Origin: Planctomycetales bacterium 4484_123
Lineage (GTDB): Bacteria; Planctomycetota; Phycisphaerae; SM23-33
DNA: 14,562 nucleotides
Direction: 5' to 3'
Assembly: GCA_002049885.1 (NCBI GenBank)
Contig: MVCS01000009.1
Coordinates: 1 to 14,562, forward strand
A model generated the notes under the pieces. It did no database searches, was not told the origin of the DNA, and saw only the letters and a program-made list of their open reading frames with translations. A program made the translations under genes and the position numbers. How positions within the stretch are numbered: the first letter of the stretch is position 1; every line of letters begins with the position of its first letter. Below, piece by piece: positions 1 through 8,239 of the stretch.

Positions 1-306
1 TCCGGGGCGGACATGGCCCTGTACCGCCGCCTGGCCGACGGGGCCGAGCGGCTGGTGAAGGCCCCCGACGCGCTGGTGCACCTCGATGCCGACGAAAAGC
101 TGCTGCTGGAGCGGATTGCCCGTCGTGGCCGATCCTTCGAGCGGATCTTCACCGCCGAGTACCTGGCGTCGTTGCGCCGAGCCTATCGGCAGGCGACGGC
201 CGAGATGCCCTGGCCGGTAGTTGCGGTGGATGTGGGAACGACGGATCTGCTGGCTGATGGCCCGCGCCGCGAGCTGCTGGAGCGGGTCCGGGAGGCGCTG
301 CGATGA
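1..306 (+). CDS. Deoxynucleoside kinase, C-terminal part (5' end outside window)
   Basis: The frame is open from base 1, so the gene is truncated by the window edge; 101 residues are visible. They match the C-terminal half of the dNK/dGK kinase family: a PDALVHLDA strand, an arginine-rich lid (ERIARRGRSFE), then EYLASLRRAY and a final PVVAVDV strand. Such kinases phosphorylate deoxynucleosides with ATP in the cytoplasm for nucleotide salvage. The lid arginines and the Glu of RSFE are typical of the family. The P-loop and substrate-defining residues lie upstream, so the preferred nucleoside cannot be told. In some bacteria this kinase follows or is fused to folK (HPPK); that cannot be checked here. 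The stop overlaps the panC start in an ATGA, so the two are translationally coupled. The Met at base 13 is internal, not the start. Confidence 0.85.
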   Translation, partial: SGADMALYRRLADGAERLVKAPDALVHLDADEKLLLERIARRGRSFERIFTAEYLASLRRAYRQATAEMPWPVVAVDVGTTDLLADGPRRELLERVREALR

Positions 307-1169
307 AGCTGGCGCGGACGGTGGAGGCGGTTCGTCAGGCCGTGCGGGACGCCCGTGACGGCGGCGCGCGCCATGTCGGCCTGGTTCCGACCATGGGCGC
401 GCTGCACCGGGGACACTACAGCCTCATCGACGCCGCGGGCAGGGGCTGTGACTTCGTGGTCGTGAGCATCTTCGTCAACCCCACCCAGTTCGGGCCCGGC
501 GAGGACTACCAGGAGTATCCGCGCAGTTGGCAGGCCGACTGTGCCGGCTGCGAGTCGCGCGGTGTCGACGTGCTCTTCGCCCCTTCCGTCGAGGAGATGT
601 ACCCCGAGGGGTTCGCCACGACCGTGCACGTGGCGGGGCTGACCGAAGGGCTCTGCGGACGCAGCCGGCCCGGCCACTTCGACGGTGTCTGCACCATTGT
701 CAGCAAGCTGTTCAACGCCGTCGGCCCGGACGTGGCCTTCTTCGGGGCCAAGGACTATCAGCAGGCCGTGGTCGTCCGGCGCATGGTGGCCGACCTGAAC
801 ATGCCGGTGCGGATCGAGCTGTGCCCCACCGTCCGCGAGGCCGACGGCCTGGCCCTCTCCAGCCGGAACCAGCGCCTGTCACCGGCGGAGCGGGCCCAGG
901 CCCCGGCCCTGTTTGAGTCCCTGCGCCTGGCTCGGGAGCTCGTGGCCGGGGGGCAGCGCGCAGCAGCGGAGGTGGTTGCGGAGATCCGCGCCTGCCTGGA
1001 ACGCCGGGCACCCCTGGGGCGTATCGACTACGTGGAGATCGTCCACCCGGATACGCTTCGCGCGGTTGAAGAGATCGACGGGGCCGTGCTAGTGGCGGTG
1101 GCGGTGCGGTTCGCCTCCGCCAGATTGATCGACAACATGTTGGTGGACCCTTCCGCCCCGGCGGACTAA
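303..1169 (+). CDS. panC: Pantothenate synthetase (pantoate--beta-alanine ligase)
   Basis: PanC condenses pantoate with beta-alanine using ATP, via a pantoyl-adenylate, the last step of pantothenate (coenzyme A precursor) synthesis in the cytoplasm. The 288-aa product has the normal family length and all hallmarks: VPTMGALHRGH (HxGH-type ATP site, H35 and H38), FVNPTQFGPGEDYQEYPR (residues 58-73), EMYPEGF, the CGRSRPGHFDGV segment, FFGAKDYQQ (147-154) and READGLALSSRN (178-189, KMSK-like loop). The ATG overlaps the kinase stop, and a GGAGG at 291-295 sits seven bases upstream, which supports this start. The stop is TAA at 1167-1169. No panB or panD is in the window, so this is probably not a pantothenate operon. 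Confidence 0.98.
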   Translation: MKLARTVEAVRQAVRDARDGGARHVGLVPTMGALHRGHYSLIDAAGRGCDFVVVSIFVNPTQFGPGEDYQEYPRSWQADCAGCESRGVDVLFAPSVEEMYPEGFATTVHVAGLTEGLCGRSRPGHFDGVCTIVSKLFNAVGPDVAFFGAKDYQQAVVVRRMVADLNMPVRIELCPTVREADGLALSSRNQRLSPAERAQAPALFESLRLARELVAGGQRAAAEVVAEIRACLERRAPLGRIDYVEIVHPDTLRAVEEIDGAVLVAVAVRFASARLIDNMLVDPSAPAD

Positions 1170-1202
1170 AATGCCCGGTCCGTTCGGCGCCGCGCTTGTG
1201 GG

Positions 1203-1231
1203 CCTGCCTCTCACCGCTGGTGCCGGGCAGG
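1203..1231 (+). promoter_or_regulatory. Candidate hairpin in the panC-lgt gap
   Basis: A six-base arm CCTGCC (1203-1208) pairs with GGCAGG (1226-1231). Inside it, CACC (1212-1215) pairs with GGTG (1219-1222) around a three-base loop, leaving a 3x3 internal loop. There is no following T-run, so it is not a typical intrinsic terminator. Its 3' arm holds the only Shine-Dalgarno-like purines in front of the ATG at 1233, so pairing could hide that site. In GC-rich DNA such a stem can arise by chance. Confidence 0.25.
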
Positions 1232-1232
1232 G

Positions 1233-1292
1233 ATGGCCTTGGAGGTGCGGGCCTGGCTCCTCGACCTCGCGGATGACGGCCGATTCCTATGA
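1233..1292 (+). CDS. Possible 19-codon leader ORF overlapping the lgt start
   Basis: ATG at 1233 opens a 19-codon frame (MALEVRAWLLDLADDGRFL) whose TGA at 1290-1292 overlaps the lgt ATG as ATGA. lgt has no convincing ribosome-binding site of its own, and its only SD-like purines (GGAGG, 1241-1245) lie inside this small frame about 43 bases upstream. Ribosomes finishing the small ORF could therefore start lgt by coupling. The SD for the small ORF itself (GGCAGGG) is poorly spaced and lies in the hairpin arm. The peptide has no recognised function and may not be made. Confidence 0.3.
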   Translation: MALEVRAWLLDLADDGRFL

Positions 1293-2332
1293 GGCAGATC
1301 ATCGTCGATTTCGGTCAGTTGCAGATCGGCGGCTGGCACTTCGCCCTGCGCATCTACGGCTACGGGTTGATGCTGGTGGGTGGGTTCCTGTGCGGCATCG
1401 CGCTGGGGCGGTGGCGGGCGCGGCGTTTCGGCGAAGACCCCAGGGTCGTGCCCACGCTGGGGCTTCTGGCCCTGGCGGGTGGCGTGGTGGGGGCGCGCGC
1501 CGCCTATGTGGTCCAGCACTGGGACCGGCAGTTCGCCTGGCGCGCCGAGCCGCTGGGCGAGGTACTCAACATCACCTCGGGCGGGCTGATCTACTACGGC
1601 GGGGTGGTGCTGGCCACCGCGCTCATCCTGGCCTACCTGTTGATCCGCCGGCTGCCGGTGCGCCGGTATCTGGACATCATCACCCCCTCGCTGATGCTGG
1701 GACTGGCCTTTGGCCGGGTCGGCTGCTTCCTGAACGGCTGCTGCTACGGGAGGCGCTGCCGAGTGGACTTCCCCCTGGCCATCACCTTTCCCTACGCCTC
1801 CAGGCCGCTGTTGAAGTTGGATGCCGCCAGCAACTGTTTCGGCGGGGCGTCCATCTCGCCGGTCTTCGCTGCCCAGGCGGCCGGGCCGCTCAGGCCGGGC
1901 GACGGTGCGATCCTCAGGGCTCCCCAGGAGCTCTCGGCCACCGAGGCCCGCTGGGCGGCCAAGCTGCGCTCGCTGCCCGTCCAGCCGGCTCAGGTTTACG
2001 GCATCGCCAACGCCCTGCTGATCTGCGGCCTGCTGCTGCTGATATCACGCCTGCGCCGGCGCGAGGGAACGGTTTTCGCATGGATGCTGATACTGTATCC
2101 TATCACCAGGTTCGTGCTGGAGAGCATCCGCGGGGACAACCCGCACGAACTGTTGGCCCTGCGGCTGACGCACAATCAGTACACGTCCGCCGGGACGGTG
2201 CTGGCGGCGGCGGTGCTGCTGGCGCTGCTGCGGCTGACGACTCCGGCGGCGGGGCCGTTCCTGGCCCAACGTCGGGCGCGGCAGGAGGTCCGCCCGGCCA
2301 GCAGCGCAAGGACACGGAAAGGAAAGGCATGA
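1289..2332 (+). CDS. lgt: Prolipoprotein diacylglyceryl transferase Lgt
   Basis: Lgt moves diacylglyceryl from phosphatidylglycerol to the lipobox cysteine of prolipoproteins in the inner membrane. The 347-aa product has about seven hydrophobic segments, including residues 24-40, 56-75, 100-120, 130-150, 236-254 and 300-316. The signature is GRVGCFLNGCCYG at 142-154 (Arg143 matches the key E. coli Arg). FVLESIRGDN at 275-284 matches the C-terminal conserved Arg/Glu region, and QPAQVYG precedes a membrane helix. It is longer than the roughly 290-aa E. coli protein, mainly through an added loop at about 175-230 with two Cys and Ala/Pro-rich stretches, plus a basic tail (last ~25 residues). The E. 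coli catalytic His103 position reads Tyr (GGLIYYGG). The ATG at 1289 is the only one available: an in-frame TGA lies at 1274. The stop overlaps the next gene's ATG. Confidence 0.95.
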   Translation: MRQIIVDFGQLQIGGWHFALRIYGYGLMLVGGFLCGIALGRWRARRFGEDPRVVPTLGLLALAGGVVGARAAYVVQHWDRQFAWRAEPLGEVLNITSGGLIYYGGVVLATALILAYLLIRRLPVRRYLDIITPSLMLGLAFGRVGCFLNGCCYGRRCRVDFPLAITFPYASRPLLKLDAASNCFGGASISPVFAAQAAGPLRPGDGAILRAPQELSATEARWAAKLRSLPVQPAQVYGIANALLICGLLLLISRLRRREGTVFAWMLILYPITRFVLESIRGDNPHELLALRLTHNQYTSAGTVLAAAVLLALLRLTTPAAGPFLAQRRARQEVRPASSARTRKGKA

Positions 2333-3747
2333 TGAAGGCACGCAGGAGAGAGGTGTGGTTCGTGGCGCTGGGGCTGTGCGCCGCGGCTGGGACCGCCTTG
2401 GCCCAATCCGCCCAGACTCTGCCCATGGAAGACCTCGCGCGCCGGGCCGCCGGTGCGCTGGCCCGGCTGGAGTTCAAGATCGCCAACGAATTCATCGGCG
2501 AGGCCCGCAGCTTCGGGCAGTGCATCTGCATCGACGCCAAACGCGGAACCTTCCTGACCGGCGACGTGCCCCTCGGCGTGCCCGTCGGGGAACTGAAGGA
2601 CTTCGTCCTCATACCCGCCAGCAACGCCGGCAAGAGAGTCAAGGCGCAGCTCATCACGCGCGACCCCGAGGAGAACCTCACCTTCATCCGCGCCCTGGAG
2701 CCGCACAAGTTCCAGGAGCTGAAGTTCGCCAGTTCCAAGGGGCTCAAGCTCGGCCAGCGCGTGGTGGCGGTGGGGCTGATGCGGCCCCAGTTCGGCAACG
2801 TCCCCTACGCCGGCACCGGCGTGGTGGCGGCCAAGCTTCGCCTGCCCGACGAGGTCATCTACGTCAGCGGCGGGGAGCTTACGGTGGCATCCTCGCCGGT
2901 GATGACCCTCGACGGCAAGGTGGTGGGCATCGTGGGCGGCCAGTTGCCCATGCTCACCCGGATGACCGTCAGGGGGCGATGGATGGACACGCGCATGGTC
3001 GGACGCATGCGCACCAGTTTCTTCGTGCCCACCGATGAGTTCGCTCACGTGATCGCCAACATCCCCGCCCCCAGCCAGCCGCGAAAACTGCCGTGGATGG
3101 GCAACCTCAACTTCGAGCCGGTCACGGAGGAAACGGCGGCGGTCACCGCCGGGCTGAAGGGCCGGCCCGCGGTGATGGTCGGTCGCGTGCTGTCTGACAG
3201 CCCCGCCAGTCGGGCCGGGCTCAAGCAGGGCGACGTGATCGTGGCCTTCGCCGGCAGGCCGCTGGAAAAGCTGCCCACGCCCCGGCTGGTGGCGGCGGGC
3301 CTGCAGCGGCAGTTGATTCGGCACAAGGTGGGCGAGAAGGTCAAGGTCACCGTGCTGCGCCAGGGCAAGGAGACCGACATCACCGTGACCCTGGCCCCCC
3401 GCCCGCCGCTGCCGGGCGAGGCGCCCCGCTACTATAACGGCGCCCTGGGCATCGCCACTCGGGACCTGGTGCTGCTGGAGCGCTACGCCGGGCGGGCCGA
3501 GCCGCTGACCGACCAGGGAGTGCTCATTACTGCCGTCCGGTCCAAGTCGCCGGCCGCCGACGGCAAGCTCCAGCCCGGCGACCTGATTACCTCGGTGAAC
3601 AACAAGCCCATCAAGAGCGTCGCCGAGTTGAAGGCGGTGCTCAGTCCGTTGGTGAAGGGCGACGCGCCGGTGACCTTCACGGTCAAGAGGAACGGGATGC
3701 CCGTGGCGTGCGTGGTCAAGCCGCCCCGGCCCTCGCCGTCAAGGTGA
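2329..3747 (+). CDS. Secreted HtrA/DegP-like pseudoprotease with two PDZ domains
   Basis: The 472-aa product starts with a signal peptide (MMKARRR, a hydrophobic core, cleavage near ALA|QS at 25/26), so it is probably periplasmic. Residues about 45-240 follow the HtrA trypsin-like fold in order: GTFLTGDVP where active enzymes have LTNNHVV, RDPEENLTFIR where they have DPxTDLAVLK, KLGQRVVAVG, and VASSPVMTLDGKVVGI where they have GNSGGPLVNLDGEVVGI. By this alignment the triad is lost at all three positions: His to Val80, Asp to Asn116, Ser to Ala187. PDZ1 spans about 258-360 (SPASRAGLKQGDVIVAFAG) and PDZ2 about 386-466 (SPAADGKLQPGDLITSVNN). A binding, scaffold or chaperone role is more likely than proteolysis. 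The ATG at 2329 overlaps the lgt TGA (ATGATG) and follows a GGAAAGGAAAGG purine tract. ATG at 2332 is an equal alternative. Confidence 0.88.
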   Translation: MMKARRREVWFVALGLCAAAGTALAQSAQTLPMEDLARRAAGALARLEFKIANEFIGEARSFGQCICIDAKRGTFLTGDVPLGVPVGELKDFVLIPASNAGKRVKAQLITRDPEENLTFIRALEPHKFQELKFASSKGLKLGQRVVAVGLMRPQFGNVPYAGTGVVAAKLRLPDEVIYVSGGELTVASSPVMTLDGKVVGIVGGQLPMLTRMTVRGRWMDTRMVGRMRTSFFVPTDEFAHVIANIPAPSQPRKLPWMGNLNFEPVTEETAAVTAGLKGRPAVMVGRVLSDSPASRAGLKQGDVIVAFAGRPLEKLPTPRLVAAGLQRQLIRHKVGEKVKVTVLRQGKETDITVTLAPRPPLPGEAPRYYNGALGIATRDLVLLERYAGRAEPLTDQGVLITAVRSKSPAADGKLQPGDLITSVNNKPIKSVAELKAVLSPLVKGDAPVTFTVKRNGMPVACVVKPPRPSPSR

Positions 3748-3774
3748 CCCCGGTCGCTGGCCCGTGGCAAGGCC

Positions 3775-4062
3775 ATGTGGGTTCGACTGACAGCCTCGCT
3801 GTCGGCGGCGCTGGCGGGGGTCGGGCTGCTGTGGTCGGCCCTGGCCTGGCTGCCGCTGGCGGAGAGTCCCGGCCGGCTGCCGCTGCGAGCGCCGGCGGCG
3901 CTGGCGGCGGGCGTGGTGGGGCTGTGGGTGTGCTGGATGGCGGCGGCCGGATTGGTCAGGCCTCCGAGGGCTGCCACGCGTGCAGTACACTTTCTCTCGG
4001 CCGTGCTCGTCGCCGCCTTGGGCCTCACAGCTCTACTGGCCTGGCTCTATCACCTCACTTGA
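3775..4062 (+). CDS. Small integral membrane protein, three predicted helices
   Basis: I do not recognise this 95-aa protein. It has three hydrophobic stretches at about residues 5-28, 40-63 and 70-93, joined by short Arg/Pro-containing loops (ESPGRLPLR; RPPRAATR). The composition is Ala, Leu, Val and Trp, with no visible catalytic or metal motif and only one Cys. It lies 27 bases after the pseudo-HtrA gene and 11 bases before the large TPR/HEAT gene, so it is probably co-transcribed with both. The ribosome-binding site is weak (AAGG only two bases from ATG), so expression may depend on coupling. The continuous frame, clean membrane pattern and snug fit between neighbours argue that it is real. 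It could be a membrane partner for the adjacent secreted proteins; that is inference. Confidence 0.65.
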   Translation: MWVRLTASLSAALAGVGLLWSALAWLPLAESPGRLPLRAPAALAAGVVGLWVCWMAAAGLVRPPRAATRAVHFLSAVLVAALGLTALLAWLYHLT

Positions 4063-4073
4063 GGAGTGCAGAG

Positions 4074-6413
4074 ATGACCGCACGGGCTGTGCTGCTGGGA
4101 ACGGCGGTGTGCTTGTGCGCGGCCCGGGTGGGCGCGGCGCCGCCGGAGGCGCGAAAGCTGGCCGCTGATAGTCTTTGTCACTCGGCGCTCTCGCTGGGGC
4201 ACTTGCCGAAGAACCAGGCACTGGGCTGGGCGCCAAGGATCCGGGTGCTGCTGGAGCAGGCTGAGAGGCTCTGGCCGGACCACGTGGAGGTCAACCGCCA
4301 ACTGTTCGAGCTGTATCAACACTGTGGCGAGCCAAGGAGGGCGGCGCGGGCCGGCAGACGCTACCTGATGGCCCGGCCAGATGATTATGCCGTCGGGGTT
4401 GGGTGGATTCGGCTCTGCCAGGCCGGCCTGGACAGGGCGGAGGACCGCATTTCGGCCCTTCGTGACATCGCCTCCGAGCGCCGCCTGGATGGGGCAATTC
4501 GTGCGGCCGCCTCGGCGGAGCTGGCGGGCATCTACATGCGTCAGGGGCTTCGCGACGAGGCGGTGAAGGAATGCGGTCGTGCCTTGAAGCTGGATCCCTC
4601 TGAACCCGAGGCCATCAGCATCCGGGCCCGATTGGCCGCCGGGCGGACCGAGGCGGACCGGCTGGCGGACGTGCTGGCCCTGTTCCGGGCCGACCCGGCC
4701 AGTCCCCGGTCGGCCTGGGCCGTGGCCCGGACGCTTCAGGCCCTGGGCCTGTACGACGAGGCGTTGGAGTACTACAAGCACGCCGACCTGATGGCCCGGG
4801 TGCGCGTGCTCTCGGCGAACGACTTTGCGCAATTCGTGGTGGACTACTGCAACGCCATGCTGGACGCGGGCAAGGCCGAGGCGGCCGTGGTGCGCTTCGA
4901 GCCCATCGCGCGCCGGTACCGCGGCCGGTTGCTGCCGCTCCAGGCCTTGATGTGGGAGGCCTACCGGACCCTGGGCAAGTCCGAGCCGGCCAAGACGGCC
5001 CTGGAAATAATGGAGCAGACCTACAATCGCCGCTGGGCTGACCGGCAGCGGCTGGCGGGGCCGGAACTGGCCGAGATCGCATGGTTCCACGTGGTGTTCA
5101 GCCCAGACCCGGCCCGGGCGCTCAAGGTGGCGCAAGAGGCACTGAAAAAGGCCCCGGACGATCCCTTCGTCCGGCGCGTGATGGGTTCGGCCGAGCTGGC
5201 GGCGGGAAAGACCGCCGAAGGCATCCGCAGACTCAGGCCACTGGTCGCCAACGATGCCTTTGCGGCGGTGAGCCTGGTTAGGCACTTCGTCTCGGCCGAC
5301 CAGCGCGGCGAGGCTCAGAAGCTCGTCGCGGCCGCCGTCGCGACCGGCCGGCCACGCAGCGGCATGGCCTGGCGCGAACTGCGCAGGACCATCGAGGAAA
5401 ACAAGCTGGCCCTGCCGGCGGGCCCGGACCGGGCCCGGCTGAAGGGCATCCTTGGCAAGGAGGGAACAAGTACCTTCGAGATGGGCAAGGCCCCGGAGAA
5501 GTTCCTGGCCCTCAAGCTGACCTCTGTGCGCGCCAAGGTCAGGCCGGGCGAGCCCGTCGTGGTGAGGATAGAGCTGGAGAACATCTCGGCCCAGAGCGTC
5601 CCGCTGGGTGAGCGGGGGGTCTTGAAGCCGACGGTGTTCTTGGGCGTGGCCGTCAAGGGCGAGGCCTCGCGGCGATGGGATTTCCCCCATCTGCTCAGTG
5701 CGGAGCTGCCGGCGCCGAGATATCTGGCCCCGGGTCACGGCGCGGCGTTGAGCTTGCGGGTGGACGTCGGGGAGGTCGAGCGGGTGCTCATGACGCACCC
5801 GCTGGAGTCTCTGACCATCACGGTGACGCCGATGCTGGATCCCATCTGGCTGGGCAGGAAGCTGTATTCCTCATCGCCGGGCATCAAGGCGGCGCCGGTC
5901 ATCATCCAGCGGGAGCCGTTGTTTGGTCTCTCCGGCGGGGCCGGGGCGGCCCGGGCGGCCCTGGGCCGGATAGTCCAGGACCTCCGCCGGGGCGACCTGA
6001 CGGCGCGGATGCGTGCGGCCCGTCAGACCGCGGCCCTGCTGGCCCACGTCCGCGCGACCGAGCTGGGCAAGGCCAGGCCGCTGTTGCCCGGCGTGCTCAA
6101 CAAGCCCGTGCTGCTGAGCATGACTGGCGCCTTCCTTCGGGACGGCACTCCATTGGTGCGGGCGGAGATGTTGAGCGCCCTGGGCTTCGTTCCGCTGGAA
6201 GAGCCGATCATAGCCCTGACGGCCCCTTGCGTGCAGGACGCCAGCGGTCTGGTTCGAGGCCGGCTGATAGAGCTCTTGGCCGGCCAGCGCACACGGGGCC
6301 ACGAGACTCTGCTGAAGCTCTACCGGCGCGACTCGGACCGCTTCGTTCGCGACATGGCTGCCGCGGTGAGCGGACCGGCGGCACGGCCGGCTTGCGGCCC
6401 GGGCAGGGAGTGA
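4074..6413 (+). CDS. Large secreted TPR / beta-sandwich / HEAT-repeat protein
   Basis: The 779-aa product begins with a signal peptide (MTARAVLLGTAVCLCAARVGAA, cleavage around residues 20-23), so it is exported. Residues about 50-440 hold repeated helical pairs of TPR type, for example AELAGIYMRQGLRDEAVKEC then ALKLDPSEPEA, and TLQALGLYDEALEYYKHA. About 465-610 is beta-rich and Ig-like (VRPGEPVVVRIELENIS; LAPGHGAALSLRVDVGEV). About 620-760 is helical and HEAT-like (LVRAEMLSALGFVPLEEPIIAL; SGLVRGRLIELLAG; RFVRDMAAAV). No enzyme motif is visible, so a scaffold or envelope-assembly role is inferred. The start is set by GAGGAG at 4061-4066, seven bases before ATG. The frame is open further upstream to 3708, but that part overlaps the small membrane protein and lacks the signal peptide. 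Function unknown. Confidence 0.85.
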   Translation: MTARAVLLGTAVCLCAARVGAAPPEARKLAADSLCHSALSLGHLPKNQALGWAPRIRVLLEQAERLWPDHVEVNRQLFELYQHCGEPRRAARAGRRYLMARPDDYAVGVGWIRLCQAGLDRAEDRISALRDIASERRLDGAIRAAASAELAGIYMRQGLRDEAVKECGRALKLDPSEPEAISIRARLAAGRTEADRLADVLALFRADPASPRSAWAVARTLQALGLYDEALEYYKHADLMARVRVLSANDFAQFVVDYCNAMLDAGKAEAAVVRFEPIARRYRGRLLPLQALMWEAYRTLGKSEPAKTALEIMEQTYNRRWADRQRLAGPELAEIAWFHVVFSPDPARALKVAQEALKKAPDDPFVRRVMGSAELAAGKTAEGIRRLRPLVANDAFAAVSLVRHFVSADQRGEAQKLVAAAVATGRPRSGMAWRELRRTIEENKLALPAGPDRARLKGILGKEGTSTFEMGKAPEKFLALKLTSVRAKVRPGEPVVVRIELENISAQSVPLGERGVLKPTVFLGVAVKGEASRRWDFPHLLSAELPAPRYLAPGHGAALSLRVDVGEVERVLMTHPLESLTITVTPMLDPIWLGRKLYSSSPGIKAAPVIIQREPLFGLSGGAGAARAALGRIVQDLRRGDLTARMRAARQTAALLAHVRATELGKARPLLPGVLNKPVLLSMTGAFLRDGTPLVRAEMLSALGFVPLEEPIIALTAPCVQDASGLVRGRLIELLAGQRTRGHETLLKLYRRDSDRFVRDMAAAVSGPAARPACGPGRE

Positions 6414-6432
6414 CTTAAGATTCTTCCGCGTG

Positions 6433-7224
6433 ATGACCCAACCATCGACAGCCGCGGCGGGGCGGTATCTCAGGCAGGTGGTGTATCCCGACCTGGGGTC
6501 GGCGGGCCAGCGTCGCCTGGCCGCCTCGTCGGCCCTGGTGGTCGGGGTGGGGGGGCTGGGCTGCACCGTGGCCGACCTGCTGGCTCGGGCCGGGGTGGGG
6601 CACCTGCGCCTGGTGGACGACGACCGGGTGAGTCTGGAGAATCTGCATCGGCAGGTGCTGTTCGACGAGGTCGATGCCGCCGCCGGTGCGGCGAAGGTGC
6701 AGGCCGCCGCTCGCCGGCTGGGACGGATCAACGGCCAGGTGCGGCTGGAGGCGGTCTCGGCCCGCTTCGGCCCGGACAACGCCCTGGAACTGGCCGGCGG
6801 AATGGACGTGATCGTGGACGGGACGGACAACTTCGCGTCCCGGTTCGTCATCAACGACCTGGCCGTACAGGAGGGCATCCCCTGGGTCTTCGCCGGGGTG
6901 GTGGGGGCGGAGGGCCAGACGATGACCGTGGTGCCGGGCCGGACGCCCTGCCTGCGCTGCGTGTTCGAATCGCCGCCGCCTCCGTGCCTTGACCCCAGTT
7001 GCCGCAGTGCCGGGGTGCTGGGCCCGGCGGTGGCGGCGCTGGCGGCCCTGGAGGCCATGGAGGCGCTGAAGATCCTCTCCGGCCGTCCCGACAGCGCCAG
7101 CCGGTGGCTCAGGAAGTTCGACTTCTGGTCCGGCGGTTTCCAGCAGATCGACTTGGCCGAGGCTTGCGAGAGAAGCGACTGCCCCTGCTGCAAGCGCCGG
7201 CAGTTCGATTTTCTTCATCCGTGA
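6433..7224 (+). CDS. ThiF/MoeB/HesA-family E1-like adenylyltransferase
   Basis: These enzymes adenylate the C-terminal Gly-Gly of a ubiquitin-like sulfur carrier (ThiS, MoaD or CysO) before sulfur transfer. The 263-aa protein has the nucleotide-binding GVGGLG (38-43), the acidic VDDDRV (61-66), the LHRQ arginine (R73), K88, and DGTDNFASRFVIND (129-142). Two zinc knuckle pairs are present, C173-x-x-C176 and C250-x-x-C253. C190 in PSCRSAGVLG matches the usual reactive cysteine position. The length fits MoeB/ThiF without a rhodanese domain. No carrier protein, rhodanese, ThiG or MoaE is nearby, so thiamine, molybdopterin or cysteine roles cannot be separated; the next gene is cysteine synthase. 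A GTG at 6430 is an alternative start; the SD is weak either way. It starts 19 bases after the preceding stop. Confidence 0.93.
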   Translation: MTQPSTAAAGRYLRQVVYPDLGSAGQRRLAASSALVVGVGGLGCTVADLLARAGVGHLRLVDDDRVSLENLHRQVLFDEVDAAAGAAKVQAAARRLGRINGQVRLEAVSARFGPDNALELAGGMDVIVDGTDNFASRFVINDLAVQEGIPWVFAGVVGAEGQTMTVVPGRTPCLRCVFESPPPPCLDPSCRSAGVLGPAVAALAALEAMEALKILSGRPDSASRWLRKFDFWSGGFQQIDLAEACERSDCPCCKRRQFDFLHP

Positions 7225-7278
7225 GGCTATAGTGGAGCGCTTCGATTCGCCCGGCGCTTCTGTGCGCAGTGGCCCATC

Positions 7279-7284
7279 GAGGAG
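7279..7284 (+). promoter_or_regulatory. Shine-Dalgarno site deciding the cysteine synthase start
   Basis: GAGGAG lies seven bases before the GTG at 7292. The resulting N-terminus (MGSVFEDVTGTIGRTPLV) matches the usual start of CysK proteins. The alternative GTG at 7232 would add 20 residues (MERFDSPGAS...) unlike the family and has no good SD, so 7292 is preferred. Confidence 0.7.
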
Positions 7285-7291
7285 AACGCAG

Positions 7292-8238
<947 letters not shown>

Positions 8239-8239
<1 letters not shown>

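Noticed and set aside
1171..2328. The pseudo-HtrA frame stays open upstream to an ATG at 1171, suggesting a much longer protein
   Set aside because: The upstream part overlaps the whole of lgt, has Arg/Gly/Ala-rich shadow composition with no domain, and would remove the clear signal peptide at 2329.
4050..5798. 582-codon open frame on the minus strand opposite the TPR gene
   Set aside because: His/Arg/Gln/Pro-rich composition without motifs is typical of antisense frames in GC-rich genes; the plus-strand protein has a signal peptide, an SD and repeats.
7204..7233. Possible promoter before cysK (TATAGT near 7228)
   Set aside because: There is no convincing -35 box at the right spacing, and the match is short; read-through from upstream is equally likely.
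7232..7291. Longer cysteine synthase starting at GTG 7232
   Set aside because: The added 20 residues do not resemble CysK, and the strong SD at 7279-7284 fits the GTG at 7292.
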